This document shows, piece after piece, positions 1-10,056 of a stretch of 64,000 nucleotides of DNA. Under the pieces are notes generated by a model that was given only the letters and a program-made list of their open reading frames with translations, was not told where the DNA came from and searched no databases. This DNA comes from Sparassis latifolia (Eukaryota > Basidiomycota > Agaricomycetes > Polyporales > Sparassidaceae), in NCBI GenBank assembly GCA_018466975.1, contig CM031560.1, positions 1,612,001-1,676,000 of the forward strand, written 5' to 3'. The translations under genes and the position numbers were made by a program. Numbering within the stretch: position 1 is the first letter of the stretch; the number at the start of each line of letters is the position of its first letter.

Positions 1-850
1 ATGTCTAAGCGCCGAAACCCAAAATTCGAGGTTTTTGTCCGTGAAATCGTGAGGGTCCAGCGGTTTTATGATAATATGTCTGGATTGGGCATATGGGTTC
101 TGTGAACCGACTTTTTGTCCGGATCGATAGATAAGGCTTCGAAAATCTCAATTTTTGTCCGGACGGCCGGATAAGGCTCTAAGAAATCATATTGTATGCT
201 GTACTACGCCAACTGCGAGAGGAAAGCTCTGAGAAACTAGCCGGTTGCATCACCTACATCAGCAAAAGTCAACTTTTGGTTACCTCCATTTAGCTCCCTT
301 ATCTCCTTAATTAAGGAGGTCTCTGTTCTTATTTGGGCAATTAAAGCCAATAACGGTGAATAATGGAGGAATAAGAGAAGGGATCTCCTTATTTTTCCTT
401 AATCAAGGGAATAACACCGGTAAGCAAAAGTTGACTTTTGCTGATGTATCTCCTTGGTACCCCTGCGCCTCAACTTCTGGAGTTCCAGCACCGCGGAATT
501 GAGAATCTTCAGATTTTGTAGCCAGCGGACGAACATGTCGGAGCTCTATATTAGAAGTCAGTGAACGAAAGCCGTAGGATAGGACTAAGTATTTGAAGGG
601 TACAGTTGACGAGCAACTCAGAGCACGGGAAACGATCGCTAAGCGCGCAGGAAACGATCGCTAGGCGCTCAGCGCTGTCAAACGAGCGGCTCATGGTCGG
701 ACCGAGGTATAAGGGTTAGGGTTCAACCCCCCACGCTTGTCTGGACTGAGGCATAAGGCTTCGAGCAGAATTTGGTCCGATTTGTCTGGATTGGATAAGA
801 GTTGAGCGTATTTTTCGGCCAAATTTGTCCGTGAAAGCATAAGGGTTGGT
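1..850. repeat. Degenerate subrepeats, no gene
   Basis: No coding potential is visible. A short degenerate motif recurs, roughly TTTTTGTCCGGA followed some 10-20 bases later by GATAAGGCT, near 33, 113, 152, 735 and 820. A separate 22-bp tandem duplication with core GGAAACGATCGCTA lies at 628-671. The block is interrupted by the MITE at 255-448. It is probably the decayed remnant of a larger repetitive element; no transposase or reverse transcriptase reading frame is visible. Confidence 0.5.
255..448. mobile_element. MITE with 30-bp terminal inverted repeats
   Basis: This 194-bp element has nearly perfect inverted termini at 255-284 and 419-448 (one mismatch in 30), beginning TACATCAGCAAAAGTC. 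The interior is AT-rich and non-coding, which is typical of a non-autonomous DNA transposon. If the outer TA is a duplicated target site, the insertion would resemble Tc1/mariner, but TA is its own complement and so cannot be told apart from the repeat. The first 27 bases of the terminus align with the right end of the 2.17-kb element at 38313-40486, so both probably belong to one family. Confidence 0.8.
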
Positions 851-1145
851 CAGGCTATTTTCCGAGGTCCTATAACAGCCTGGTTACACTCATACTTCCT
901 CCGATTGAGTGTTGCCTGCGGAGTCGATGAGCGACAACGTAGGAACCTGCGCCGAGGAACCTGCGCCGCGGAATAACGGAACGAGTGCGGGGCGATCTCC
1001 GATCGAGAACTGCACACATGGTCGACCGAGTGATGACTCGATGTTTTCCACTTTCCCTTCACTCGCAGCCCGTCGTCTTCAAATACTTTCTTCTCAGCTG
1101 AAGCCCCCTCATCCAAAAGTGTCCTCGGCTTCCCACCAACTCTCC

Positions 1146-1896
1146 ATGTCGTCTCTCATCTCACAGCCGACCGAAGACAAGCTGCAAGTCACCCAGCACG
1201 AGCAGTATGTCTCGCCCGAGTCGCTCACCCCATCTACCATCGCGCCCTCGCCGCTCGACCAATTCCGCACCTGGTTCACCCAGGTGCAAGGCGTTGTCTG
1301 CGAGCCAGAGGCGATGACCCTCTCCACGGCTTCCGCCTCTGGTATCCCCTCGTCACGCATCGTCCTCTTCAAGCAGCTCGACCACCGCGGCTTCGTGTTC
1401 TACACTAACTACACCTCACGCAAGTCACGGGAGCTGCTCGAGAACCCGCATGCCTCGATTGTATTTTACTGGCGCGAGGTGCACAAGCAGGTGCGCATCG
1501 TCGGCCGGGTCGAGAAGGTCAGCCTGGAGGAGAGTGCGGAGTACTACCGTTCGCGGCCGGTGGGCAGCCAGTTGGGCGCGTGGGCGAGCAGACAGAGTAC
1601 GGTGGTCGGCGAAGGAGATCTCCAGGCCCGCCTTGAGAAGATCAAGGAGCTTTTCTGTGCGGAAGATGGGCAGGCCGATGTGCCTCTGCCCGACTTTTGG
1701 GGTGGATGGAGAGTAATACCAGAGTGCGCTTCTACTCTTCTTTGTATTCAATGTATCCGTCTACTGATAACGTCTCAGTGAGGTCGAGTTCTGGCTGGGG
1801 AAGCCCTGCCGTCTCCATGACCGCATACGATACTTGCGTGTCGAAGGATCTTCAGACGACGCACCTCAATGGAGGATCGATAGATTATCCCCGTGA
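1146..1896 (+). CDS. PDX3: Pyridoxamine/pyridoxine 5'-phosphate oxidase
   Basis: FMN-dependent oxidase that converts pyridoxine- or pyridoxamine-phosphate to pyridoxal 5'-phosphate, the last step of vitamin B6 salvage. Exon 1 (1146-1723) carries the FMN-binding beta-barrel with SSRIVLFKQLDHRGF, then YTNYTSRKSREL and VFYWREVHKQVRI. A 55-nt intron (donor GTGCGC, acceptor CTCAG) joins GWRVIP to EVEFWLG, LHDRIRY and a final RIDRLSP, the canonical family C-terminus. The protein is 231 aa, the usual length. An in-frame ATG at 1041 would add 35 residues resembling a mitochondrial presequence; 1146 was chosen for length. The 3' end converges on the Zn2Cys6 gene, leaving about 170 bp between them. Confidence 0.93.
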
Positions 1897-2067
1897 TTCC
1901 AACCTATTCGGCGTTGCACCTCCTCGACACATGCTGGACAACAGGTAGAAGAGGTAGAACTAGAGACTAGCTAGAGGATGATAGTATAGTGCATACCCTA
2001 CTACAAAAACAAAGTCCATCCAATAATTGAACATGTACAATGAGTATCACATTACCTACGCCATACA

Positions 2068-5000
2068 TCAATACCATGTCATCCAGCTGCTGTCCTGGAA
2101 CTCTGCGCCGATCCATCCCGCGTTGCACGCGGCCTGCGAGCTCGGAGAGTCATTCCGGTGCATTCCCACAGGCGCGACGTGCTCATGGACTGTGCGCTCC
2201 GCGGACGTGCTGAACGTCTGCGAGGTGCTCGTGGTCTGTAGCGGGCCTAACGAGTTGTGCGGGGGCAGGAGCGGGTCAAGCGCGCTCAGCCCTTCTTTCG
2301 TCGACTGCTCGAAGCAGCGCCGCAACAGTGGGTGCGCATGCTCGAACGGGCTCGCGTCGCCGTCGAGGAACATAAGCTCGTTGCCAGCTCCCGTGTTCGC
2401 CAAAATCCCTGTGCGTCGCGCGATTACGCAGATCTCGTCCTCGAAGCAACCAGCGCCCTGCAGACCGTTGCGCCAGTTCATGTACGCGATGCGACTCCGA
2501 GGGATGATCGTGTCGAGGAGCGGCTATACGACAACCTATTTCAGGAATATTCGTCTCTCCAAGGATTCTAGCAACTTACAGTTGCCTTCACAACAGTGGG
2601 ACAGCGGCTCTTGACTTCGGAGAATAGCTTCATGATATTGTCAAGTTCAACGAGTGCGTGAGGCGTTAACGAGTTCGAAGGTGAACGGGAAACAAGCACG
2701 CAAAGTGCGACCTGAAACACACGAATCAGCGAATTAAAGTTTCACCCGGCCATAGCTGTCAGACTCACTGCAGCAGACAGGCAGTTGTGCCACAGCATGG
2801 TGATGCGTAGGCTAAGATCAGGCTCCCATTTGTAACATGTGCACACGGTCCATACTACATTGCACACGCTCGTGTAAGTAGCGAGGACCGAAGGCGCGTA
2901 CTTGTGCTTCATCGTGAAACCTTCCTCGGCATTCAGCGCTTGCAAGAAGTAGCACCTGTGCAGGTTCAGCAGCGCTTATCGGTACAACAATCGAGTCAGC
3001 TGAAATATGTGTGCAATGCAAATAGGACACAAACCTGTCTCGCGTGCGGAGAATGTCAATGCCTGCTGCAAGCCCGCGGGATGATTGGGTATAAACCCGT
3101 CGTCGTCTACCATTCGCAGTATGGGCGGAATCACAAAATCGCGGATCTTCCAATCGAGCTGCAAAATGTCGATATATGGCGGAGGCTGGGTGGCGATGAC
3201 TGATTCCAGCACTGGGGCCATGCATTGGACGGTGAATATGTCTCGCCAAGCATTATCTGAGGGAACGATGTGAGAATGAGCAAAATAAAATAAAAACATG
3301 ACTCTGGCGAGAACCAGAAAACATACAGCTTGCCGTGATACTCGTGGATGGTGAATCATTCTCCAGGCTGTACATTGGCCGCTTCGCGTCTACGTGCTGA
3401 ATGCATATCGATGGTGGTCGTCTCAGCATTAGCGCCTGGTAGAGGCGGGAACGTGAGTGATCCGTGTGTACCGGCATAGGACATGGACAACTCACCAAGC
3501 GAACATCGACACTCATCATATTCCACAGTAGAGTCTTCCGTCTGTCGAGTTCCTCAGGAATCATCTTCAGGCGAACACCGTCGCGATCTGGTACACATAA
3601 AATCAGAAAAGGAGCCGGATGCTAAAAATCATCACACGCACGGAGGCCGAGCTGCGGGACTACAAGTCAATGACGGACTTCGACAACCAATTGAAATAAC
3701 ACTCACACCTTGCGCCAACTTTGCAAGGAGACCCTGCGAGGATACATCAGGATTTTATTATGAGCCGTGCGATTGGCGACATACCATAATACCCCATGCA
3801 TGTTCGATGGACTTCTTGTGATATGAGAACATCAACAAATACCAGACCATGAAGAACTGTCAAGGGGTCATTGGAGCTCTCTTGTCGTGGATGGCTGACG
3901 AAACAGACCAGGGAATTGATGGCGTCAAAACTGGGGTCGTCGATGACCATGGTCTCACACATCGCTGCTCGCGCCAGCTGGTGATATCTCTCAGCGTCGT
4001 GCCGAGCTCGATCTTGGTCTTCCTTCAGGTCCACCATAGTCCCGATGGCCAGAATCATGAGGAAGAGGCTGAGGCGATGAGGAAGGAGAGCCTGTAGGGG
4101 CGCATTGTACACGCTGTGAAGTAAGTTGGGCATGAAGCTTTCACTCGCATCTGGACTGTAGCTGTGACGGCAGGTGGGGATTGTGAGTGAAAACTGAACA
4201 CATGTGCTTGGAAACTTACTGCCAAAACGCATTCTGCTGTGCTTGTGAGCAAATTCGCTGTGCTTCCATCGGCGGAGGAAGCATTTCGCGCAGGCGTTGT
4301 CGTAAGGAAGGGTCGAATTCGGAATCTGTCGAGGGCGACACGGGGAACGCATGGCTTAGCCGCGCAATGTCCTCGGGTATGTCATTACGGAGCGGCATTG
4401 CAGGCATGGGGTAAGTGTAAGGACACTTGATGAAGAGATTCCGTGTTAGTCGGACACAATATTCGGATAATTAAATGCGCACGTCTGTCACAATTTCTGT
4501 TGGGGCAGACGATGAGCCTGCAGCAGGTTGCTCATCCTCGTCCCCTGTATGATTATCGCTCGCAGATGTGGTGGGCATTCCACTCCGATCAATTCCAAAT
4601 AATTCGGGTGATCTCTTGATCAGCAACAATTCTGGACGTAGCAGAGGGTGAACTTCAGGCGAGTATTGTGCATGCATGCTCTGCAGAGCATCCTCTAAAT
4701 TGCGGATGCGTTCGCTCATTGCTTTGATTTTCTCGTGCAACTGCTCCGTGTTAGCGAGAATAAATCTACGTTACGGATCGTCAGTCATAAATCCGCATTT
4801 CAGGGAATGCCAGCTCTCACCTGCTGCCCTTTCCTCCTGTGAGAGAGCCCTCAGGGCATATCTCAGCACAGCCTCTCTTGCAGCAGGACTGACAGGGGAA
4901 TACACGGTCGCACTGTAGGACGGTATGAGGGCCAGCCGTCAGCTCCGATGATTTCGGACGTACCTTCAGTTTCAACCTGGCGGCGAATGATGTGAGTACA

Positions 5001-5244
5001 TCCAGTCCTCCTAGCAGCCCGCTAAGCCACGGATTCACCTTCTGCATTCACCACAAGATAGTGGTTTCTTTCTGTTCTTCTTCGCAGCTGCTTCCGATGC
5101 AGGATCTGTCTCTGGGTGCAATGGGGAGGACGCCGTCGGAAAGCTATACGGATGCAGGGCATCGTCAGCCGCACTATCATGACGAGGTCTTTTGTATGGA
5201 CGAGGGACACCCTGGCTATCGTCGTAGTCAGGAGGCGCAGCCAT
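2068..5244 (-). CDS. Zn2Cys6 fungal transcription factor
   Basis: Nuclear DNA-binding regulator with an N-terminal binuclear zinc cluster and a fungal-specific transcription factor domain. The cluster reads CGECRR, LKLK, CDRVFPCQSC and a last Cys after a CKRGCAEI spacer, spread over three exons (5039-5244, a 13-nt microexon 4964-4976, and 4821-4912). A coiled-coil follows (LHEKIKAMSERIRNLEDALQ, exon 4483-4765). The middle homology region is recognisable by RDGVRLKMIPEELDRRK, RRPPSICIQHVDAKRP, WRDIFTVQ and KHKYAPSVLATYTS. About 13 exons in all; the junctions near 3750-3550 are the least certain. The start at 5244 has a good context (GCC ATG G). The target genes cannot be inferred; the divergent neighbour at 5946 is 0.7 kb away. 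Confidence 0.87.
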
Positions 5245-5945
5245 GGCGAGATGAGAGACAGAGAGCATCGCGGTACGAGAGTAAGAAGAGGTCGTTAGTG
5301 CTGCCGGCGGTGGTGGCACCCGCGACCGACGGGAGCCGAGACGCCCAAGTGACCCGTTAGTTACATAATCCGGGATTCATGCCGTTCCGAACTCAGACTC
5401 TCAGCGTCCCTGTTTAACGATCCGCGACACTGCCCGGGGCGCCGAAGAATCTCACGGTGGTAAATCAGTCACCAACACTACTTATAGTAGACTGTAGTGC
5501 TGGAGCTCTACCGCGGTATTCCCCGCAATCTCTCCGTCTCTCGGACTCTGCACGCTATCCTGTTGGTGCGGTTGACCAGCCTTCTCCCGAGATCGGGTTT
5601 CAGTCGTACCCTCGCAAGTGATGTAACAGCGGGACAACACCGAGGACCGAGTCGGACTCGGAAATCGAGTTTGAAAGACTTTTTCGTTCTGCGTGTTTTC
5701 TGCGAGTCACTCGTCTTGTAAGCAGAAGGCGTCGTGGCATTGAGCCTCACCAAATGGGAGACCCTGAGTCGGGATAAGTATGTACTTGCCTCAATTTCCG
5801 TTCGTTCGGACGCGACGCGCGTAACGCGTGCGGGTTTACATCTATTTGTTGCCGGTCTTCTCGGACTTTCTGAGTCCACGCTCATCAGTCAACCAGTCGA
5901 AAGGTCACACGTCTTTCGTCGATAAACCCGACTCACCTGTGTGGT
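5245..5945. other. Intergenic, divergent promoter region
   Basis: About 700 bp between the start of the Zn2Cys6 gene (-) and the small mitochondrial membrane protein (+). An antisense ORF of 125 codons (5508-5885, -) has no recognisable similarity and an unusual Arg-rich composition, so I do not call it a gene. No clear TATA box or repeat was seen. Confidence 0.4.
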
Positions 5946-6456
5946 ATGCCATCTCGAACCCCTCCCGCCGGCCTCTTGCGCAGCATCATCAATCCTTCCG
6001 TAGTCTCAGCACAAACACGACGACGATTACCCTTAAGTGCACGCCGAAATGCTTCAGACAAACCATCTCAATCATGGGCTGAGCTGAACTCACCTGTGGA
6101 CCCTCGTCCATCGTGGGGATCCACAGTCATGAAAGTAGCCAACGTCGCAATAATCCCAAGTACGTCACCTAGTGCCTCGTCGGGGCTATTCTGTCGAACG
6201 CGCTGGCAATCTCTTAGTGATCATACTATATGCCACCTTCGTGGCTGACTTTGGCGAGCGAGAACATGTTTTCATGCCGGTAAGCTGCCTTGAACGTCAG
6301 ATTCGCTAACGTGTTTCTAACTATCTGCAGGCAAGAAGGTGGTTGGACGGGCAGAAAGCCGCGTTCTTCTCATTGACACCTGCTGAGCGCGAAGCAGCGA
6401 CGGTGCTGAACGACACGCAGCAAGGTGATAGCCCGCACACATCGGAGCGCCAGTGA
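5946..6456 (+). CDS. Small mitochondrial single-pass membrane protein, function unknown
   Basis: Three exons (5946-6159, 6218-6279, 6331-6456) with canonical short introns give 133 aa. The N-terminus is basic and free of acidic residues for about 38 positions (MPSRTPPAGLLRSIINPS, then QTRRRLPLSARRNAS), like a mitochondrial targeting peptide. One hydrophobic segment, VMKVANVAIIPMIILYATFV, is followed by a charged tail (ADFGEREHVF, then ARRWLDGQKAAFFSLTPAER). The general form fits a small inner-membrane or respiratory accessory protein, but I do not recognise a family. The good splice consensus and phase agreement argue that it is real. Confidence 0.65.
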
Positions 6457-7208
6457 GGAGAGACTAACACGCTGTAAGTCGCCATTGATTCTCTTCTCAC
6501 AGCACTATCATCGCTTTCTTACAACCCTCAGACCTCCTTTAGCTTGTGGTGAGCTCGTTTTGTCAAGCGGAGCGTCACGAGCTGGCACACCGAGTGATCC
6601 TATAACTCACGGCCAACCGGTCTCACGGATTCCATTCCACGGCCACGGCCATCGTATTACTGTATTGCGATGCTCATGATCAGAAATCTTAACAGTTGCG
6701 ATGTCAGTTGTAGACTCCGAGGTTCGCGAAAATTTACCTTGGAACGGCCTGGAGGCGGTCTTTTCATTGCAAAGACAGCACGCGATCTGCTGTCCGTCTC
6801 GTGCTCTTTTATTAATTTGCGCTTGGATTACAGTAGTACCAGCTGTATCTTCCGATGAGTTCATGGTGCGTGCAGTCCTCAATGCCAATAAGATTTGGAG
6901 CCTGAGGCCTGAGGTCTGATTTGAGCGCTAGACCTCGGTAAACGCCGAACGAATCAAGAAGCTTCTCGCTGATGTCATGGATTTCGCAGTCTCTACGCCC
7001 TTCCATTATTCCGCTGCAGCGCCTTGGACAACGGCGCATCAATGGATCCTGTAAGTTCCGAAAGTTGGGAGGATTTATGAAGTCCAATGCAAGTGTAGCC
7101 GTTGAATATGCGGGACGATATCCGGGCGTTTACTAATAAGCTGCAAATGGTATTCTGAATTAGGCCTCATGCGAAACATACCTTTGGGGCGACTATTTTT
7201 CTGGTATC
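6457..7208. other. Intergenic, no gene recognised
   Basis: No conserved coding sequence was found between the small membrane-protein gene and the foldback element. Short ORFs on both strands lack splice-joined partners or a family signature. A nearly palindromic stretch around GGCCACGGCCATCG (6640-6655) is the only visible structure. Confidence 0.4.
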
Positions 7209-7578
7209 CTGCACAGGAAGCATTACCACTTTTATCCATTGGAAATAACCTGGCAAAAAGCATGGAAATCAATAATATATTTTCAGAGGAAAAACCTCAA
7301 GAAAAAAGTGAGAAAAGAACAAAACATTCTCACGGTTTTTCCCTTGGAAATAAGTTGCCTACCATATCAGGCAACTGGACATGCCAGGACATGCCAAAAC
7401 CCGGACAAAATTACCATATTTGGCGACCAACTTATTTCCAGTGGAAAAACTGCGGAAATGCTTTGTTCTTTTACACATTTTTTCCTCATGTTTTTCCCGC
7501 AGTATAACTTTATTGATTTCCACACATTTTTCCAAGTTATTTCCTCGGGAAAAAGGGGGTTATGCGTCCTGTGCTGCG
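7209..7578. mobile_element. Foldback element with 150-bp inverted arms
   Basis: The arms at about 7209-7360 and 7425-7578 are imperfect inverted copies. Shared blocks in the same order include CACAGGA, GGAAATAAC, TGGAAATCAATAA, GGAAAAAC, AAAAGAACAAA and GGAAATAAGTTG. The 64-bp spacer holds the short repeat CATGCCA. The outer ends resemble CTGCACAGGA and its complement. It has no coding capacity and is best explained as a foldback-type MITE. It ends about 340 bp before the alternative oxidase start, so it lies in or next to that promoter. Any transcript across it would form a long hairpin. Confidence 0.75.
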
Positions 7579-7627
7579 CAGTAGAGCGGGCCCAACACAG
7601 CCATACGAGAGTCATTCACTCATCCTG

Positions 7628-7648
7628 ATTGGACAGCACTGGTCCAAT
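7628..7648. promoter_or_regulatory. Inverted CCAAT pair upstream of AOX
   Basis: Perfect inverted repeat ATTGGAC, 7-bp spacer, GTCCAAT. It holds a CCAAT-type core on each strand, 270 bp before the AOX start. It could bind the CCAAT-binding (HAP) complex, which is known to control respiratory genes in fungi; the assignment here is inference. Confidence 0.4.
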
Positions 7649-7870
7649 CCTCCAACGATCAAATCTTACCCATTTTCACCTGATATCGAGTTTCCTCAAC
7701 AAACTTGGGTTAGCCTCCTGTCTACCTGCGACCCTCCAAATGCCTCTAGCCTCCAGTATCCATCATCCTGTCTCTCCACCCGTGGGGCAGTTCCACGCCG
7801 GCCAATGAAAGATCACGGTACACTTCGGGCGGGCACTCGGAAGGACGCGGGTGAGCTTTAAAGGAGGGCA

Positions 7871-7877
7871 TATATAA
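7871..7877 (+). promoter_or_regulatory. TATA box of the alternative oxidase gene
   Basis: TATATAA lies 41 nt before the AOX start codon, with a plausible transcription start in the following 25-35 nt. The 5' leader would therefore be very short. Confidence 0.55.
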
Positions 7878-7917
7878 CCACTCAGGGTGCTAACACAAGT
7901 TCAACAATTAGACAGCT

Positions 7918-9590
7918 ATGCTCAGAACGACCGTCTTGCAACTATCCTCTCACTTGCTAGTGCGTCGTGGGCTGCTCGTGCAGACCGTCAGTCGGGCGCC
8001 ACGCCGCACCTTCGTGTCGGGCTTGGCTCGCATGAGCCCTACGGCTCTAGACAGCAAGTCTGCCGACGCTAAGGCCGCGGCCGGGGTCGAGGGCGCCCAT
8101 AGAAGTGAGTTGATTGCGCGTTTTGCGTTCAGGATGGCGTGATGCTCAGACCTCCCCGCAGAGGACGTTCCCCAGACTGGTGCATTGATCAAGCACGACG
8201 CAGTCAGCACCGTGCCTCAAGAGGTTCGCGGAGACTGGGTACTCTTTCATCCGGTGTATACCCCAGAGGAACTTCGATCTGTTCAGGTTAGTACGTCATT
8301 TGTACGGTTGAGAGCGATGATCGAAGAACATGTCGTCAGATCATGCATAGGGAAGCGAAGACTCTTTCCGACAAAGTCGCTGCCACTTTCGTGCATCTGT
8401 TACGGTGCGTTGGCCTTAGTTATAGAGATAATAATTGGGAAGCGTGCTAAGCTATGACGTTCCCCTTTATAGATGGAGCTTTGACATTGCGTCGGGCTAC
8501 AAGCACAAGCCCATTCCGCCCAATTCTGCCATGACTCTAGAAGAATTGAGAAAGCGCGGCTACATTATGGACGAGCGTGGCTGGCTGAGAGTAGGTCATT
8601 TCATTTCATTGGCATCTTGCCGTTGAACTAACCCATACCTTGCTCTCTCTAGCGTATCCTCTTCTTGGAGAGTATCGCTGCTGTACCGGGCATGGTAGCT
8701 GCAACCCTCCGTCACCTCAGGAGTCTTCGTCTTATGGTATGTAAAACTTTCCGCTTTATCTCACAGTCCTCCCTTGACGTTGTGTCGCAGAGACGAGATT
8801 CGGGTTGGATTCATACCCTTCTGGAAGAAGCAGAGAACGAGCGTATGCATCTCATGTAAGTCCACAGTATCGCACCTTTGGATGACCATTCACGTCCTAT
8901 GTCAGGACATTTATGACATTGCGCAAGCCCTCCATCTGGTTCCGCGCTATGGTCCTCGGTGCCCAGGGTGTTTTCTACAATGCGTTCTGTACGTCGTCCA
9001 TCCGTGTCGTGCTAGAAAGATTCTGATATTACGCAGTTTTGTGTTACATGATCTCGCCCAAGACGTGTCATCGTTTCGTGGGGCACCTCGAAGAGGAAGC
9101 AGTGGTTACATAGTGAGTACTTCATACATATCTCCCCCGTTCCTTCTGACACATCGTCACAGTACTCGTTGCATCCAGGAAATTGAAGCCAATCGTCTGC
9201 CGGGATGGTTTGTCCACTTGCTTGTCCTTTGTCCGCCATCTAACAATACTGCAGGACGAACCTCCCAGCGCCTGAGATCTCGAAGGATTATTGGCGTCTA
9301 GAGCCCGACGCCAAGATCATCGATGTGATCTATGCAGTGAGGAGCGACGAGAGTACGCACCGATTCGTAAACCACAGCTTGGCCAACTTGAACCACGGGT
9401 CGGATGTGAACCCCTTCGCACTCCGTGAGCCCGATATGTTCGTGAAGGCCACCAAGCTTGAGTGAGTGCTTTCTCCGCTTTCTGAGGTTGCCATTTCTGA
9501 CTGCTCTTTGGTAGGTTCAAGCGAGACGAGGCGGAGCACTATGTCCAGGAATCACACAAGCTCATTGAAGAAGCTCGAGAGCCGAAGTAA
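7918..9590 (+). CDS. AOX1: Mitochondrial alternative oxidase
   Basis: Diiron ubiquinol oxidase of the inner mitochondrial membrane that passes electrons from ubiquinol to oxygen, bypassing complexes III and IV. Eleven exons: 7918-8104, 8162-8286, 8340-8404, 8473-8590, 8653-8736, 8791-8855, 8906-8988, 9037-9112, 9163-9207, 9255-9461, 9515-9590. All phases agree and give 376 aa. All four iron-ligand motifs are present: [21 protein letters not shown] (E-x-x-H), [10 protein letters not shown], and [12 protein letters not shown] (E-x-x-H). The N-terminus is an Arg/Ser-rich presequence. A TATA box, an inverted CCAAT pair and the foldback element lie upstream, so stress- or respiration-linked control is plausible. 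Confidence 0.97.
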
Positions 9591-10056
9591 ATTGTCGACT
9601 TCTACGCCACATTCATTTTTACTTTCGCCTTCATCTCGCCGCATGACTCGCATTACACCCCACTCCATTACACCGTTGTAATACTAAGTTATCTGGTACT
9701 AATCATGAAGAAACGTGCATGTGTAGGAGCATGGATTTTCCGTCGACATTGGTACCGTAGCATATCTAGCAGATTTGTCAATAATCCTGCAATATAGCCT
9801 CTGTCTGTATCTCTACTCAGCACTTGTTGTATGTTCTTCCCCGAACTTGTCGGCGAACAGGCGGTGCGCCATTCATATTGGACCTACAACTCTGAAGGCG
9901 AGTACTGGCAGCGAGGTAAGTGGATCTAGATTTGGAAGCGATGACGCGCATCACGCTTGTTGAATGCCACTTCAAATTCAACTCAACTACATACCAACCA
10001 CTCGACGAGTCGCATCCTTTCCCATTGGCTTTTTTACTATTATTATCTAATGAGTC
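9591..10056. other. Intergenic
   Basis: About 470 bp between AOX and the PH-domain gene, with AT-rich 3' sequence (possible AOX polyadenylation near TACTAATCATGAAG, 9696-9709). No gene or repeat was recognised. Confidence 0.4.

Noticed and set aside
705..725. TTAGGG-like motif suggesting a telomere edge
   Set aside because: It occurs once as part of AAGGGTTAGGGTTC with no array, and the flanks are ordinary repeats.
2027..2614. 195-codon plus-strand ORF
   Set aside because: It runs antisense to the last exons of the Zn2Cys6 factor.
5508..5885. 125-codon Arg-rich minus-strand ORF
   Set aside because: It lies in a divergent promoter interval, has unusual composition, no similarity and no partner exons.
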